Below, one piece after another: positions 18,908 through 28,544 of a DNA stretch of 64,000 nt. This DNA is from Vibrio sp. Of7-15 (GTDB lineage Bacteria; Pseudomonadota; Gammaproteobacteria; Enterobacterales; Vibrionaceae). The position numbers were made by a program, and so were the translations under genes. Each line of letters opens with the position of its first letter. Position 1 is the stretch's first letter. Location: the NCBI RefSeq assembly GCF_022347565.1, contig NZ_JAKRGH010000023.1, positions 18,495 to 82,494 on the forward strand, given 5' to 3'. The notes beneath the pieces were generated by a model that saw only the letters and a program-made list of their open reading frames with translations, searched no databases and had not been told where the DNA came from.

Positions 18908-20122
18908 ATGATGCAGAGTGTAGATATTGCCATCATCGGTGGTGGCATGGTTGGTTTAACATTGGCCGCTGCTTTGGCCGATACCGAATTACGAATTGCC
19001 GTGATTGAAGGTAAGTTACCGGAACCTGAACTTGCGCCATTACCAGACATTCGAGTGTCTGCTTTGAGTCGTGCCAGTGAGCGTATTTTACGTCGCGTTG
19101 GAGCATGGCAAGGGATTGAACAACGTCGTAGTGCACCGTATCACTCTATGCGTGTATGGGAACAAGACAGCTTTGCCAGCATTGATTTTGATGCCGCGAA
19201 GCTAGCTCAAAGGGATCTAGGACATATTGTTGAAAACCGTGTGATTCAATTGGCCTTATTGGATCAAATACGTCAGCAAGAGAATGCCATTTTATTAGCG
19301 CCAGAGCGTTGCAGCAATGTGGTGTTTGGTGAGAGTGAAGCGTGGCTGTCGTTGGAATCTGGTAAGGCAATTACGGCTAAATTGGTTGTTGGGGCTGATG
19401 GAGCCAACTCTTGGCTGCGAAATCACTTAGATATTCCTCTTACCCATCGTGATTATGGCCATAGTGCCCTAGTCGCTAACATTAGAACGGCGGATGAGCA
19501 TAAGCAAACTGCTCGCCAGATTTTCCGCCCTGAAGGCCCTCTTGCTTTTCTGCCTTTATCAGAGCCTGATTTGTGCTCGATTGTATGGTCCATTGATCCT
19601 GTTAAAGCGGATGAGCTGGTGGCAATGCCAGAGGTGGAATTTAATAAAGCAGTGACAGCAGCCTTTGATAATCAGTTAGGGTTATGCAAAGTTGAAGGTG
19701 AAAGGCAAGCCTTCCCACTTAAAATGCGCTATGCCCAAGACTTTGTTCGAGAGCGTGTGGCTTTGGTTGGCGATGCAGCACATACCATACATCCACTTGC
19801 GGGGCAGGGAGTGAATTTAGGTTTACTTGATGCCGCCTCTTTGGCTCAAGAGGTAAAGCAATTATGGCTAGAAAATCAAGATATTGGCTTAAAGCGCAAT
19901 CTACGTTCTTATGAGCGCTGGCGTAAAGCTGAGGCTGCTAAAATGATCGCCGCCATGCAAGGTTTTAAGGATCTTTTTGCAGGTCAAAATCCGGCCAAAA
20001 AACTGTTCCGCGATATCGGTATGACCATGGCAAATCACTTGCCAGGTGTGAAAGATGAATTTATGCGTAAAGCGCTTGGCTTAACAGGGCACCTTCCTGA
20101 GTTGGCTAAAGCGAAGAAGTAG
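18908..20122 (+). CDS. ubiI: 2-octaprenylphenol hydroxylase UbiI
   Basis: UbiI (VisC) is the C5-hydroxylase of ubiquinone biosynthesis and a paralogue of UbiH. The 404-residue product begins MMQSVDIAIIGGGMVG, with the FAD-binding GxGxxG type loop, and has GDAAHTIHPLAGQGVNLGLLD near residue 295. The start ATG at 18908 (or the next codon at 18911) is nearly joined to the ubiH stop codon; a longer frame from 18848 overlaps ubiH and is rejected. ubiH and ubiI should be cotranscribed with ygfB. No terminator is evident after it, though a pyrimidine-rich stretch follows. Confidence 0.95.
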   Translation: MMQSVDIAIIGGGMVGLTLAAALADTELRIAVIEGKLPEPELAPLPDIRVSALSRASERILRRVGAWQGIEQRRSAPYHSMRVWEQDSFASIDFDAAKLAQRDLGHIVENRVIQLALLDQIRQQENAILLAPERCSNVVFGESEAWLSLESGKAITAKLVVGADGANSWLRNHLDIPLTHRDYGHSALVANIRTADEHKQTARQIFRPEGPLAFLPLSEPDLCSIVWSIDPVKADELVAMPEVEFNKAVTAAFDNQLGLCKVEGERQAFPLKMRYAQDFVRERVALVGDAAHTIHPLAGQGVNLGLLDAASLAQEVKQLWLENQDIGLKRNLRSYERWRKAEAAKMIAAMQGFKDLFAGQNPAKKLFRDIGMTMANHLPGVKDEFMRKALGLTGHLPELAKAKK

Positions 20123-20359
20123 CTTCCCCAGAGCAGGGTTTTATTACGCTGCTCTTTCCTTCCTTTTATTATTTTCTCTTCTTTTTCTTTGCTGCTTTTA
20201 TAGTCTGCACTAAGCTTGATTTAGTTAAAATTATTGGATAAATAACGCTTATTTTCTTGGCGAATTTGTTCTGATGTTTTACGTTGAAAATGACGGCAGC
20301 AGTCATATTACTGCGCCAGTGCAATTTAATGTGGTGAGTCTAGGAATAAGGAAAGTTGA

Positions 20360-20752
20360 ATGAGTCAGGTCCCTTCTGAATTACAATATACCAACTCCCA
20401 TGAATGGGTTCGCCCTGAGGGAGATGGAGTCTACGTAGTCGGTATTTCCGATCATGCTCAATCTTTATTAGGCGATATGGTGTTCATTGATGTCCCTGAA
20501 GCAGGGATGAGTATTAACGCTGGTGATGACTGTGCGGTCGCTGAGTCGGTAAAAGCGGCCTCTGATATTTATAGCCCATTAACAGGAGAAATCATTGAGG
20601 TGAATGAAGATCTTGAAGGGGCACCAGAGCTCGTTAACAGTGATCCTTACGGGGATGGCTGGTTATTTAAAGTAAAAGCTGAAGATGAAGATGAAGTTAA
20701 CGATCTGCTCAGTGCTGAAGCGTATGAAGAATTGATCGAAGATGAAGAGTAA
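20360..20752 (+). CDS. gcvH: Glycine cleavage system H protein, solitary copy
   Basis: The H protein carries the lipoyl arm that shuttles the aminomethyl group in glycine cleavage. The 130-residue product has the lipoylation motif ESVKAASD with lysine 65 and the typical [10 protein letters not shown] start. It follows ubiI at 237 bases, the E. coli position, but gcvT and gcvP are absent on both sides. It must therefore work with T and P proteins encoded elsewhere, or serve as an orphan lipoyl carrier. I see no glycine riboswitch upstream. It starts after AAGGAAAG. Confidence 0.95.
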   Translation: MSQVPSELQYTNSHEWVRPEGDGVYVVGISDHAQSLLGDMVFIDVPEAGMSINAGDDCAVAESVKAASDIYSPLTGEIIEVNEDLEGAPELVNSDPYGDGWLFKVKAEDEDEVNDLLSAEAYEELIEDEE

Positions 20753-20782
20753 ATGTGTCTCTTTCTTTCCTAATTAAAAAAG

Positions 20783-20810
20783 AATCAGCCCTTATCACAA
20801 GGGCTGATTT
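20783..20810. terminator. Bidirectional terminator between gcvH and ytfK
   Basis: A perfect 11-bp stem (20783-20793 with 20799-20809) with a 5-base loop is flanked by a run of A on one side and T on the other. It serves the convergent gcvH and ytfK. Confidence 0.92.
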
Positions 20811-20814
20811 AGTC

Positions 20815-21018
20815 TTAGTAAGCGTGTTTTAATTTTCTTATTTCTTGGTTTACTTCTTTCACGGTTACAAAATGTTTTTTTTGTGCTTGCTCTGGAATAA
20901 TCAATTTCCCGTGATCAAATTCGTAACTTCCCCTGCCATTGATGTAAATTCTTCCTTTGAATAATCGGCTAATGTGCTTGGCAATCATGCTCGGCGCATA
21001 GCTTTTAAATAGGCGCAT
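20815..21018 (-). CDS. ytfK: YtfK family (DUF1107) small protein
   Basis: The 67-residue protein matches the E. coli YtfK pattern along its length: MRLFKSYAPSMIAKHISRLF, then GRIYINGRGSYEFDHGKLIIP, then VKEVNQEIRKL. In E. coli YtfK binds SpoT and tips it toward (p)ppGpp synthesis under phosphate or fatty-acid starvation. The start follows AGAGAGAAG; a longer frame to 21069 is rejected. A Pho-box-like promoter lies directly upstream, which fits the E. coli regulation. The family assignment is from recall of the sequence pattern, not a search. Confidence 0.85.
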   Translation of the reverse strand: MRLFKSYAPSMIAKHISRLFKGRIYINGRGSYEFDHGKLIIPEQAQKKHFVTVKEVNQEIRKLKHAY

Positions 21019-21055
21019 TACAGACTTCTCTCTACGATTGAATAAAATCGCAGAG

Positions 21056-21089
21056 ATTATAAATGACAATCTATGACATTAATGTGACG
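21056..21089 (-). promoter_or_regulatory. Pho-box-like promoter of ytfK
   Basis: On the minus strand three half-sites, CGTCA (21085-21089), TGTCA (21074-21078) and TGTCA (21064-21068), are spaced 11 and 10 bases apart. A perfect TATAAT (21056-21061) follows. PhoB boxes are 11-base direct repeats of CTGTCAT replacing the -35 about 10 bases before the -10. The first two half-sites fit that geometry. Confidence 0.6.
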
Positions 21090-21094
21090 AGGGC

Positions 21095-21168
21095 AGAATT
21101 AAATTCATGATTAGCATTGATTGATAGTTGTGTTATTTGCATTTAATTCTCAGCTCAGAATTAAATGC
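21095..21168. repeat. Repeated AGAATTAAAT elements including a 12-bp inverted repeat
   Basis: GCATTTAATTCT (21139-21150) and AGAATTAAATGC (21157-21168) are perfect inverted arms 6 bases apart, and a third AGAATTAAAT copy lies at 21095-21104. They lie between ytfK and the LysR gene. No T-run follows, so this is more likely an operator than a terminator. Confidence 0.5.
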
Positions 21169-21248
21169 TGAATTTTGTAATTTGCGAGCCATTTGGTCAC
21201 TAATTATAGATTATTATCTGGTTGTACCATTGATGAATAAAAAATTAC

Positions 21249-22184
21249 TCACCGAGTACGAAGCCAGTTTACACGATCAGTGATGGTATGAGTAATGAGA
21301 TCAATGAGCCACAATAAGGTGGGGTGCTGATTATCTCGCTGTCGCCATAACAAATTGATGTTGAAGTCAGGGATATCAATCGGGGCTCTTGTTTGAGTTA
21401 AGTTGTCATTGAACGTATCGAGTTTAGCCATTAGTTCAGACACGACACAGAGCAAGTTTCGATTATTTAATAGCTGGCGGACAGTCAGAAAATGGCGAGA
21501 TCCAACGGCAACCTGTCGGCTTAAATTCTGCTGATGTAAGTAACTATCCACATTGCTTTGTAGCTGACCCGAAGGGGTGACGAGTGCATGGGGGACTTTC
21601 AGGTATTCTGCCAGAGTAATGGTATCACCTAAATGTGTTGCTGATTTATCGTATAAACAAACGTGTTTTTCTGTATATAAAAATCGTTTTTTAATAGACG
21701 GATCGTTGGGCTCCATGGCGCCAATAATTAGGTTTACTTGGCCATTGTCGAAACTGTGGTTGAAGTTTTGTTTATCGATGTTGTGAAAGCTAAGACTCGC
21801 TTTAGGGGCGATTTTATGCAGAGCGTCATAGAGTGCAGGAGCAAAAATGAGTTCTGCATAATCGGTTAAGCCGATATTGAATTGTTCTGTGCAGGTAGCC
21901 GGATCAAAGGGAGCGGGCTGTAAGATGTCTTTTTCAATGGTATTGAGCAGATTTTTGATGATAGGGTCTAGCTCTATTGCTCGCTTCGAAGGGCACATCT
22001 CATGGCCTTTACGTTCAAAGAGAGGATCCCCCATTAACTTTCTTAACCTCGCTAGGTTATGGCTCATGGCTGATTGCCCTAATGACAATCGTTCTGCGGC
22101 TTTAGTGACACTTCGGGCATCCATGAGCGCAGAAAAGGTAACCAATAAATTAAGGTCGATACCTCGCCAGTTAATGTTTTTCAT
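21249..22184 (-). CDS. LysR-family transcriptional regulator of unknown target
   Basis: The 311-residue protein has an N-terminal winged helix-turn-helix (about 8-66, including AERLSLGQSAMSHNLARLRKLMGDPLF) and a LysR substrate-binding domain. The DLNLLVTFSALMD start resembles the NodD/LeuO branch of the family. I cannot name it. Its neighbours (ytfK downstream, a long AT-rich gap upstream) give no clear target. Most LysR proteins control themselves and a divergent gene, but none is divergent here. Confidence 0.88.
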   Translation of the reverse strand: MKNINWRGIDLNLLVTFSALMDARSVTKAAERLSLGQSAMSHNLARLRKLMGDPLFERKGHEMCPSKRAIELDPIIKNLLNTIEKDILQPAPFDPATCTEQFNIGLTDYAELIFAPALYDALHKIAPKASLSFHNIDKQNFNHSFDNGQVNLIIGAMEPNDPSIKKRFLYTEKHVCLYDKSATHLGDTITLAEYLKVPHALVTPSGQLQSNVDSYLHQQNLSRQVAVGSRHFLTVRQLLNNRNLLCVVSELMAKLDTFNDNLTQTRAPIDIPDFNINLLWRQRDNQHPTLLWLIDLITHTITDRVNWLRTR

Positions 22185-22493
22185 CTGTTTGCTACGTAAA
22201 TAGAGTTTGGTAGGCAGTATATGAAAAGCGGAAAAGTAAGTAAAAAAATGCCCGAACGAGCGGGCGAATAGTCACAGATGCATTACATGAGAAAATTGTT
22301 CGGAGTTAAACAATTTCGATGATCTAAATTGGTGATAAACAACTTAGATGTAAATAAGTTATATCAAAAAATAAATATTTGCTATTTATTCATCTTTTTT
22401 GATTAATAATTCACATATTAACTGTGCTATTTGAGACTGTGCTCTACATAACGATGTAATATGATGTAAGTACGGTCAGTGAATATTGGTCGG
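22185..22493. other. AT-rich gap upstream of the LysR gene
   Basis: No gene seen. On the minus strand a 5-bp stem (22261-22265 with 22250-22254) followed by seven T in eight bases could end transcription from the YbaK-type gene upstream. An 8-bp inverted repeat (AAATTGTT at 22294-22301, AACAATTT at 22310-22317) lies in the middle and could be an operator. The rest is AT-rich sequence without recognisable sites. Confidence 0.5.
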
Positions 22494-22964
22494 TTAACGG
22501 CAAATGGCATAAAAGCTTGGCTGACATAGTTGAATAAGATCGGCAAAGCGAAGCTCTAGGCCTGCCATGTTACTACCACTGCTTATGTTGACCCATTCCT
22601 GTTGTTGCAATTGTGGATCCATGATGATGGGGATCGGGGCTTTCAAAGCGATTGGTGCTACTGTGCCTAATGCAAAACCCGTGACTTCTTGTACGCTTTC
22701 GGCATCGACACAGGTCATTCGCCGACATTGTAAAAATGCCCGTACTTTTTTAGGGTCAACTTGTTGATCGCCAGGCACACAGGCCAAAGCGTATAAGCCG
22801 CCCATGTCTCTTAGTAATATAGATTTGACCATTTGGCCGGGTAAAACACCCCGTTGTTTTGCGGCATCTTCGATGGTTTTTGCGGGTGTTTGGTGGCAAA
22901 GCAGGCGGTAGTCCACCTGCCTGCTACGCAAAAACTCAATAATCGACGTTGAAAAATTATTCAT
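22494..22964 (-). CDS. YbaK/EbsC-type aminoacyl-tRNA deacylase
   Basis: The 156-residue protein belongs to the YbaK/prolyl-tRNA editing family, with the conserved lysine in VKSILL (about residue 47), a GLYALACVPGDQQVD strand and the GFALGTVAPIAL loop with its glycine and proline. These proteins clear mischarged tRNAs. Its start overlaps the end of ygfZ by 8 bases, so the two are translationally coupled. It is distinct from the longer family member at 10.5-11.0 kb. The exact tRNA substrate cannot be inferred. Confidence 0.88.
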   Translation of the reverse strand: MNNFSTSIIEFLRSRQVDYRLLCHQTPAKTIEDAAKQRGVLPGQMVKSILLRDMGGLYALACVPGDQQVDPKKVRAFLQCRRMTCVDAESVQEVTGFALGTVAPIALKAPIPIIMDPQLQQQEWVNISSGSNMAGLELRFADLIQLCQPSFYAICR

Positions 22965-23934
22965 TATCGTCTAGCGAGTATGGTAGTGGCTGTTTTTGCC
23001 ACAGTAGTGCCTCGTGATTAGCTAAACGAAGTTGTGTATCGTCATCTAAATCATTGGGCAGCACGACTAAACCAATGGCGGTGTTATCACTAAATTGGTA
23101 ACCAGCAATGAAGGTTCCGCCCTTACGCCAGTTTTCACCTACACTGCGCTCTAGAGCATCGCCAGCTTTAGGTGCTTGTTCTGATTGACCAGAAACAATG
23201 TACATCGCACGTTTATTTATGCCTCGGTACTTTGCTCTTGCGACAGTCTCTTGACCAGTGTAGCAGCCTTTGGTGAAACTAATTCCACCTACTGCTTGTA
23301 CGTTGATAGCCTGAGGGATGAATTCATTAATGGTTGCAGATTCAATACGTGGCAGTGCGGCACGAATATCGTAAAGATCCCACAGGGTGTCTGTGCTGAA
23401 AATGGCGTCACTTTCATTGGCAGTGATCAGCTCTTCGGCTTTGGCTGAGTTTAAAGCCAGTAACCATTGCTCGTCTGCAACTTTTACAGCGGTACCACCA
23501 GAGATCGTGCGAACATTACCAGATTCATTGCTTAAGTTATTAATGAACTGCTCTGCATCTGAACCGGTCACGCCCAGCAAGATATCGTCAGCAAGGGTGA
23601 AGTCAACTTTAGAGAATACCGAGTACTTTTTGATTTCCGCCAGTTTAGTGTCAACGGCTTCACGTCGCTGAAAAAGTGCGTATCCATCGTTGTGATGGAA
23701 TAGGCGAAAAGCAGACCATACCTTTCCTTTGGCATCACAGTGAGCACCCATGGTGGAATCTGTGTTGTTCAATGACACCACATCACAGGTTACTTGGCCA
23801 TGCAGGTAAGATTTCTTATCATCGCCAATGACTGAGATAAGCGACCAATTGGTCAGATGGCTGATTGCCAGTGATGGCAGAGCTTCTTGGCTAGTTAGTG
23901 CCAAAGGAGAGAATTGATTTGTCCACGCAGTCAT
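22957..23934 (-). CDS. ygfZ: tRNA-modifying / Fe-S assembly protein YgfZ
   Basis: YgfZ is a folate-binding protein of the aminomethyltransferase fold that helps build or repair certain iron-sulfur enzymes and affects the tRNA methylthio modification made by MiaB. The 325-residue protein contains the family signature KGCYTGQE with its key cysteine at about residue 224. It is divergent from sdhE-ygfX, exactly as in E. coli, and overlaps the YbaK-type gene behind it. Confidence 0.94.
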   Translation of the reverse strand: MTAWTNQFSPLALTSQEALPSLAISHLTNWSLISVIGDDKKSYLHGQVTCDVVSLNNTDSTMGAHCDAKGKVWSAFRLFHHNDGYALFQRREAVDTKLAEIKKYSVFSKVDFTLADDILLGVTGSDAEQFINNLSNESGNVRTISGGTAVKVADEQWLLALNSAKAEELITANESDAIFSTDTLWDLYDIRAALPRIESATINEFIPQAINVQAVGGISFTKGCYTGQETVARAKYRGINKRAMYIVSGQSEQAPKAGDALERSVGENWRKGGTFIAGYQFSDNTAIGLVVLPNDLDDDTQLRLANHEALLWQKQPLPYSLDDNE

Positions 23935-24116
23935 TAAGAGTGCCTATAAATGAAAAGATTGATAGGGCTATGTTAAATCGACTGGCCACGTTTGTCAGCA
24001 CTCCAAGGTTGGGCAGTGCTTAATGTCGCATCTTTAGCCATCAAGCGTTTAACTTAATAGGCCAAATAAATAGGGGCTGGTAAACTGAAAGCAGAATAAA
24101 GAAACCTGAGGTTATT

Positions 24117-24377
24117 ATGTATAGCGCAGAAGAAAAAGCACGAATTAAGTGGGCTTGCCGCCGTGGGATGTTAGAGCTAGATGTGGTTGTTATGCCTTTC
24201 TACGAAGAATGTTTTGATGATTTGACCGAAAAAGAACAACAAGATTTTGCTTCTTTACTTGAGTGTGATGATCCAGATTTGTTTACTTGGATCATGGGGC
24301 ATGGTCGCAGTGAAAATTTAACCCATGCCGCCATGGTGGATAAAATTGTTGCGCATAATCTTAGCAAGTTGCGTTGA
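24117..24377 (+). CDS. sdhE: Succinate dehydrogenase flavinylation factor SdhE
   Basis: SdhE promotes covalent FAD attachment to succinate dehydrogenase and fumarate reductase. The 86-residue helical protein has the diagnostic RGMLELDVV motif (about 16-24), needed for flavinylation. The start follows CCTGAGG. It overlaps the following ygfX reading frame, which suggests coupled translation as in E. coli. Confidence 0.94.
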   Translation: MYSAEEKARIKWACRRGMLELDVVVMPFYEECFDDLTEKEQQDFASLLECDDPDLFTWIMGHGRSENLTHAAMVDKIVAHNLSKLR

Positions 24378-24750
24378 TATTAATGTAACTCCTTCCAAAT
24401 TAGCTCATAGCGTGACGACAGTTGTTTTCTGTTTCACGCTATGGGTCTTATTTTTTGTTTCTTTCCTTCCATTTCTACTTAGTTTCATTCTCTCGGTTCC
24501 ATTATTTTTAGAATATCGTGCAATGTGTCGGCAGCTCAAGAGACAGTGCGGTTTATTAAGCGTGACTAAAGAGAGAAAAATACATTGGCAGCACGTTATT
24601 TATTTGCATTGTTCTTGTGTGCTGTTTTCCCGCTGGGTTATTGTATTAATTAGCCGAGGCAGTAGAGCTCGTAAGATTATTCTTGTCTGGAAGGACAGTT
24701 GCAGTGATGAGCAATACCGAAATCTTGCCCGATTAATTCATCAATGGTAA
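24325..24750 (+). CDS. ygfX: Inner-membrane protein YgfX
   Basis: The family has two adjacent membrane helices (here about 33-62) followed by a basic soluble tail ending RNLARLIHQW. E. coli YgfX (CptA) was described as a toxin acting on FtsZ and MreB with SdhE (CptB) as partner, but the toxin-antitoxin view is disputed. The start is uncertain. The ATG at 24325 lies inside sdhE and adds a poorly conserved stretch. A TTG at 24346 after GGTGG is a reasonable alternative. The family core begins near VTPSKLAHS, after the sdhE stop codon. Confidence 0.75.
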   Translation: MPPWWIKLLRIILASCVDINVTPSKLAHSVTTVVFCFTLWVLFFVSFLPFLLSFILSVPLFLEYRAMCRQLKRQCGLLSVTKERKIHWQHVIYLHCSCVLFSRWVIVLISRGSRARKIILVWKDSCSDEQYRNLARLIHQW

Positions 24751-24868
24751 CTCCTTAATTTTTATATACTCTGTGACAAACATTCATTCATAACATCCAT
24801 GTTAATCTAAACTATAGTTTTATTATTAATCTATTTTTTAGTTGTAACTACGGTAGTGATGTGTAGAG

Positions 24869-26695
24869 ATGAAGATTAAATACAGACTTTTATTATTGTC
24901 CGCCTTAGCCATTGTTGCGTTATTAGCGGTGGCGGGGTTGAGTTGGAAATCCCAAGATAAGCTGGTGAACCTAAGTAAAAATGCCACTTTAGTAAATGAG
25001 CTTGAGGTTATTCTATTAAACTTGCGTCGTAACGAAAAAGATTTCTTATCCCGCCTAGACCCTAAATATCAAGCCACTTTTGGTAAAAATACTCAACGAT
25101 TCCATCAAACCACTCAGCAGTTGCGAGAGAATTTAGCTGCCACTGGGGTTAATTTGCCCCAAGTGGATGGTGTTATTCAGGCGCTGGATAATTATTCTGC
25201 GGGATTTAATCAGTTAATTGATGGTTATAAGGTGCTGGGGGTTAAAGGTATTCCCGGTTTATACAAACAAACACAATCTGTAGAGAAAGAGCTATTAAAT
25301 CAGTTATCGGGTGAAGTGTTTTATCAAACAGAAGCGTTGATGCAAACGGCTGAGCTGATTTTCGCGACGAATAATACCGAGTTATTAGGGCTTTATCGTG
25401 AACTTTCAATGAACCTTGCTGAGCGTCTGAGTCGTGAACAACAAGTTCTTTTATCTGACTTTGAAAGGTTATTTGAAAAAGTGTTGGCCCAAAAAAAGGT
25501 GGTGGGACTTGATCATAAATCGGGCTTACGCGGCTTGATCCGTAAGGGCTCCCATGAAATTGAGGCACAATTCAAAGTCATGAGAAGCACACTCCAAGAT
25601 GAATTAGTGGTACAAAAAAAGGCAACGTGGACAACCACGGTGATCAGCCTTGCACTGGTTGTGATCTTGCTGATTACGGCGAGTTTGTATATCAGCCGTA
25701 TTATTCAACGTCGTATTAGTGTCATTTCTCAATTGATGTCGAGTATTGCGACCAGCCATGATTTAACGCTAACGGCGGACGAATCTGGTAATGATGAATT
25801 GGCTGACATGGCCATGAATTTTAATCAGCTATTGGCGAGTTTACGGCTCTTAATTGGGGATGTGAATCAGGCGATTAATCAATTAGGGATCGCTTCGAAT
25901 ACGTTGCAAGCACGCAGTCATGATGCTGAAGAAGCGTTAGGACAGCAGCAAACTGAAACCGATATGGTGGCGACGGCCATTAATCAAATGGGGGTCACTA
26001 TTGGAGGTATTTCCAAAAATACGGAGAGTGCCGCTGATAAAGCCAATCAAAGTCACTTAAAAGCGGTCAAAGGTAGCGAAGAGGTGCAGCGGACGTGTGA
26101 CACCATTGGTTCTTTATCTCATGAACTGGAGCAAGCAACAGAAGAAGTGACTAACCTTGCGGCTTTATCTGACTCTATTGGGTCTGTATTAAGTGTGATT
26201 CGAGATATTTCAGAGCAGACAAACTTATTGGCATTAAATGCAGCGATTGAGGCGGCACGAGCGGGTGAGCAAGGACGAGGTTTTGCCGTGGTGGCCGACG
26301 AAGTACGAGCGTTAGCGATGCGGACGCGTCAATCGACGGAAGAGATTTCATCCATTATTGGTTCATTACAAGGACAAACAGGCCAAGTGGTGGAGCACAT
26401 TGCGGTGTGTAGGGAGAAAGGCGAGCACAGTGTTGAACAAGCCACAGCAGCGCAGCAAAGACTGCAAGATATTATTGTGGAAATGCAATTGATCATGGAT
26501 ACCAGTACCCAAATCGCGGCTGCGGTAGAAGAACAAAGTTTGGTGTCGGAAGATGTGAGTAAAAATGTAACTTCAATTCGTGATATCACAGAGCATAACA
26601 GTAAAGTGGCGTCGGAGAACTCGTTGGCGGCGCGAGGGGTCGCGGAACAGTCTGCCGTGTTAGAAAAAGCCATTGTGAGATTTAAAGCGGAGTAA
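24869..26695 (+). CDS. Methyl-accepting chemotaxis protein
   Basis: The 608-residue receptor has a first membrane helix (about 7-27), a periplasmic all-helical sensor of about 225 residues, a second helix (about 254-274), a HAMP linker and a cytoplasmic signalling coiled coil. The highly conserved hairpin [20 protein letters not shown] falls near 450-470 and contacts CheA and CheW. The sensor begins with [11 protein letters not shown], the pattern of the HBM/McpS-type helical bimodular domains that bind organic acids, so a small-molecule ligand is likely but unidentified. No CheR-binding pentapeptide ends the protein. It is monocistronic with a strong terminator. Confidence 0.93.
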   Translation: MKIKYRLLLLSALAIVALLAVAGLSWKSQDKLVNLSKNATLVNELEVILLNLRRNEKDFLSRLDPKYQATFGKNTQRFHQTTQQLRENLAATGVNLPQVDGVIQALDNYSAGFNQLIDGYKVLGVKGIPGLYKQTQSVEKELLNQLSGEVFYQTEALMQTAELIFATNNTELLGLYRELSMNLAERLSREQQVLLSDFERLFEKVLAQKKVVGLDHKSGLRGLIRKGSHEIEAQFKVMRSTLQDELVVQKKATWTTTVISLALVVILLITASLYISRIIQRRISVISQLMSSIATSHDLTLTADESGNDELADMAMNFNQLLASLRLLIGDVNQAINQLGIASNTLQARSHDAEEALGQQQTETDMVATAINQMGVTIGGISKNTESAADKANQSHLKAVKGSEEVQRTCDTIGSLSHELEQATEEVTNLAALSDSIGSVLSVIRDISEQTNLLALNAAIEAARAGEQGRGFAVVADEVRALAMRTRQSTEEISSIIGSLQGQTGQVVEHIAVCREKGEHSVEQATAAQQRLQDIIVEMQLIMDTSTQIAAAVEEQSLVSEDVSKNVTSIRDITEHNSKVASENSLAARGVAEQSAVLEKAIVRFKAE

Positions 26696-26703
26696 ATAAA
26701 AAG

Positions 26704-26731
26704 AAAGGAAGGTATCGAACCTTCCTTTTTT
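26704..26731 (+). terminator. Terminator of the chemotaxis receptor gene
   Basis: A perfect 10-bp stem (26704-26713 with 26719-26728), 5-base loop and T-run lies a few bases after the stop codon. The A-rich left flank may also let it act for the convergent nadB. Confidence 0.93.
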
Positions 26732-26751
26732 ATGTTGTTGGCGGCTGTGTT

Positions 26752-28377
26752 TTATTTTTTGCGCTCTGGAACCAGAATGGTTGGCCCTGAATGCTCTTTC
26801 GCTTCAGGATAATCTAAGGTGTAGTGTAAACCACAGCTTTCTTTACGTTCCATAGCACAGCGGATCATTAACTCTGCCACATCCAGTAAGTTTCTTAGCT
26901 CAAGTAAATTGTTCGATACTTTGAAGTTACTGTAATAGTCGTGCGTTTCCTGTTTTAGTAGTTTAATACGGCGCAGTGCTCGCTCTAGGCGTTTATCTGT
27001 ACGTACAATTCCCACATAATCCCACATGAAAAGACGTAGCTCATGCCAGTTATGCTGAATCACGACTTCTTCATCAGAGCAGGTCACTTTACTTTCATCC
27101 CAATTAGGTAAGCTTGGCGGCATTGGCACGTCGCTAATTTGACGAATAATATCTTCGGCAGCCGACCAAGCGTATACCACGCATTCAAGTAATGAGTTAG
27201 AAGCCATGCGATTGGCACCATGAAGACCAGTGTAACTGACTTCACCAATGGCATAGAGTTGCTTCAGATCCGTTTGACCTTGTTGATCAACAATCACACC
27301 ACCACACGTGTAATGAGCCGCTGGGACGATTGGAATCGGCTCTTTGGTCATATCAAAGCCAAAGCCAAGCAATTTTTCATGAATGGTTGGGAAATGCTTT
27401 TCAATGAATTCTTTTGGCTTGTGGCTGATGTCAATGTACATACAGTCTGCGCCTAAGCGTTTCATTTCGTAGTCGATAGCACGAGCCACAATATCACGAG
27501 GAGCCAGTTCTTCACGAGGGTCGATGTCTGGCATAAAGCGTGTGCCATCAGGGCGTCTTAAATAGGCACCTTCGCCACGGAGCGCTTCCGTTAACAAGAA
27601 GTTGCGCGCTTCAGGGTGGTATAAACACGTTGGATGGAACTGGTTGAATTCTAAATTGGCCACTCGGCAACCTGCGCGCCATGCCATGGCAATACCATCA
27701 CCTGATGAGACATCTGGATTAGAGGTGTATTGGTATACTTTGGAAGCACCACCAGTGGCTAACACCACAAATTTGGCTCGTACCGTTTCCACTTGCTCTT
27801 CATTACGGTTCCAAATATAGGCCCCAACAATATCGTCACTGCTGCCACCAATTTTATCAGCCGTAATTAAATCAAGGGCGTTATGGCGCTCTAAAATAGT
27901 AATATTGGGGTGGTTTAATACATTGTCTTGCAATGAATTTTGTACAGCCATGCCTGTTGCGTCGGCAGCATGAAGAATACGGCGATGACTATGGCCACCT
28001 TCTCGGGTTAGGTGATAACGAGGGTTCCCATTATTGTCGTTTTCCTCACGATCAAAGGGTACACCGCCATCAATCAGCCACTGCACACAGTGCTTTGCGT
28101 TTTCGGCAATGAAAGTGACGACATCTTCGTCGCATAATCCTGCACCAGCAATTTGAGTATCCTGGACATGAGATTCAATGCTGTCTGACTCATCAAATAC
28201 AGCGGCAATCCCACCTTGGGCATAAAAGGTAGCCCCTTCACTGCGCGGCCCCTTACTTAATACGGTTACTTTACCGTAAGGTGCTACACGAAGCGCAAGA
28301 GATAAGCCAGCAGCACCACTACCAATCACTAATACATCGCAAAGGTGTTCACGAGTTTGTTCACGGTTTTCGTTCAT
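26752..28377 (-). CDS. nadB: L-aspartate oxidase
   Basis: NadB oxidises aspartate to iminoaspartate with FAD, the first step of de novo NAD synthesis. The 541-residue product matches E. coli (540). It has the N-terminal FAD loop GSGAAG (19-24), the [15 protein letters not shown] segment, the [13 protein letters not shown] active-site stretch and [13 protein letters not shown]. It is divergent from rpoE, as in E. coli. The 303-base gap between them carries the rpoE promoter; no NadR-type site was identified. Confidence 0.97.
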   Translation of the reverse strand: MNENREQTREHLCDVLVIGSGAAGLSLALRVAPYGKVTVLSKGPRSEGATFYAQGGIAAVFDESDSIESHVQDTQIAGAGLCDEDVVTFIAENAKHCVQWLIDGGVPFDREENDNNGNPRYHLTREGGHSHRRILHAADATGMAVQNSLQDNVLNHPNITILERHNALDLITADKIGGSSDDIVGAYIWNRNEEQVETVRAKFVVLATGGASKVYQYTSNPDVSSGDGIAMAWRAGCRVANLEFNQFHPTCLYHPEARNFLLTEALRGEGAYLRRPDGTRFMPDIDPREELAPRDIVARAIDYEMKRLGADCMYIDISHKPKEFIEKHFPTIHEKLLGFGFDMTKEPIPIVPAAHYTCGGVIVDQQGQTDLKQLYAIGEVSYTGLHGANRMASNSLLECVVYAWSAAEDIIRQISDVPMPPSLPNWDESKVTCSDEEVVIQHNWHELRLFMWDYVGIVRTDKRLERALRRIKLLKQETHDYYSNFKVSNNLLELRNLLDVAELMIRCAMERKESCGLHYTLDYPEAKEHSGPTILVPERKK

Positions 28378-28544
28378 ATAAATATCATGTCCCTGTCGTA
28401 ATCCAGTTATCTTATCAAAATCCGTCTTTGTTCGTCACATTTACCAGTGTAAGCTAGTGGGTACAGAGCCCAAAATGGTGTCCATAGCTATTTATCAGCC
28501 TAAAGTAATGATTATTTGGGCCGTAATGTATTTTTATTATGGAT

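Noticed and set aside
20123..20359. Possible glycine riboswitch upstream of gcvH
   Set aside because: I could not find the conserved tandem aptamer cores; the stretch looks like plain leader with pyrimidine-rich runs.
24117..24750. sdhE-ygfX as a toxin-antitoxin pair
   Set aside because: The CptBA proposal exists for E. coli, but the flavinylation role of SdhE is better supported, so I did not call a toxin-antitoxin system.
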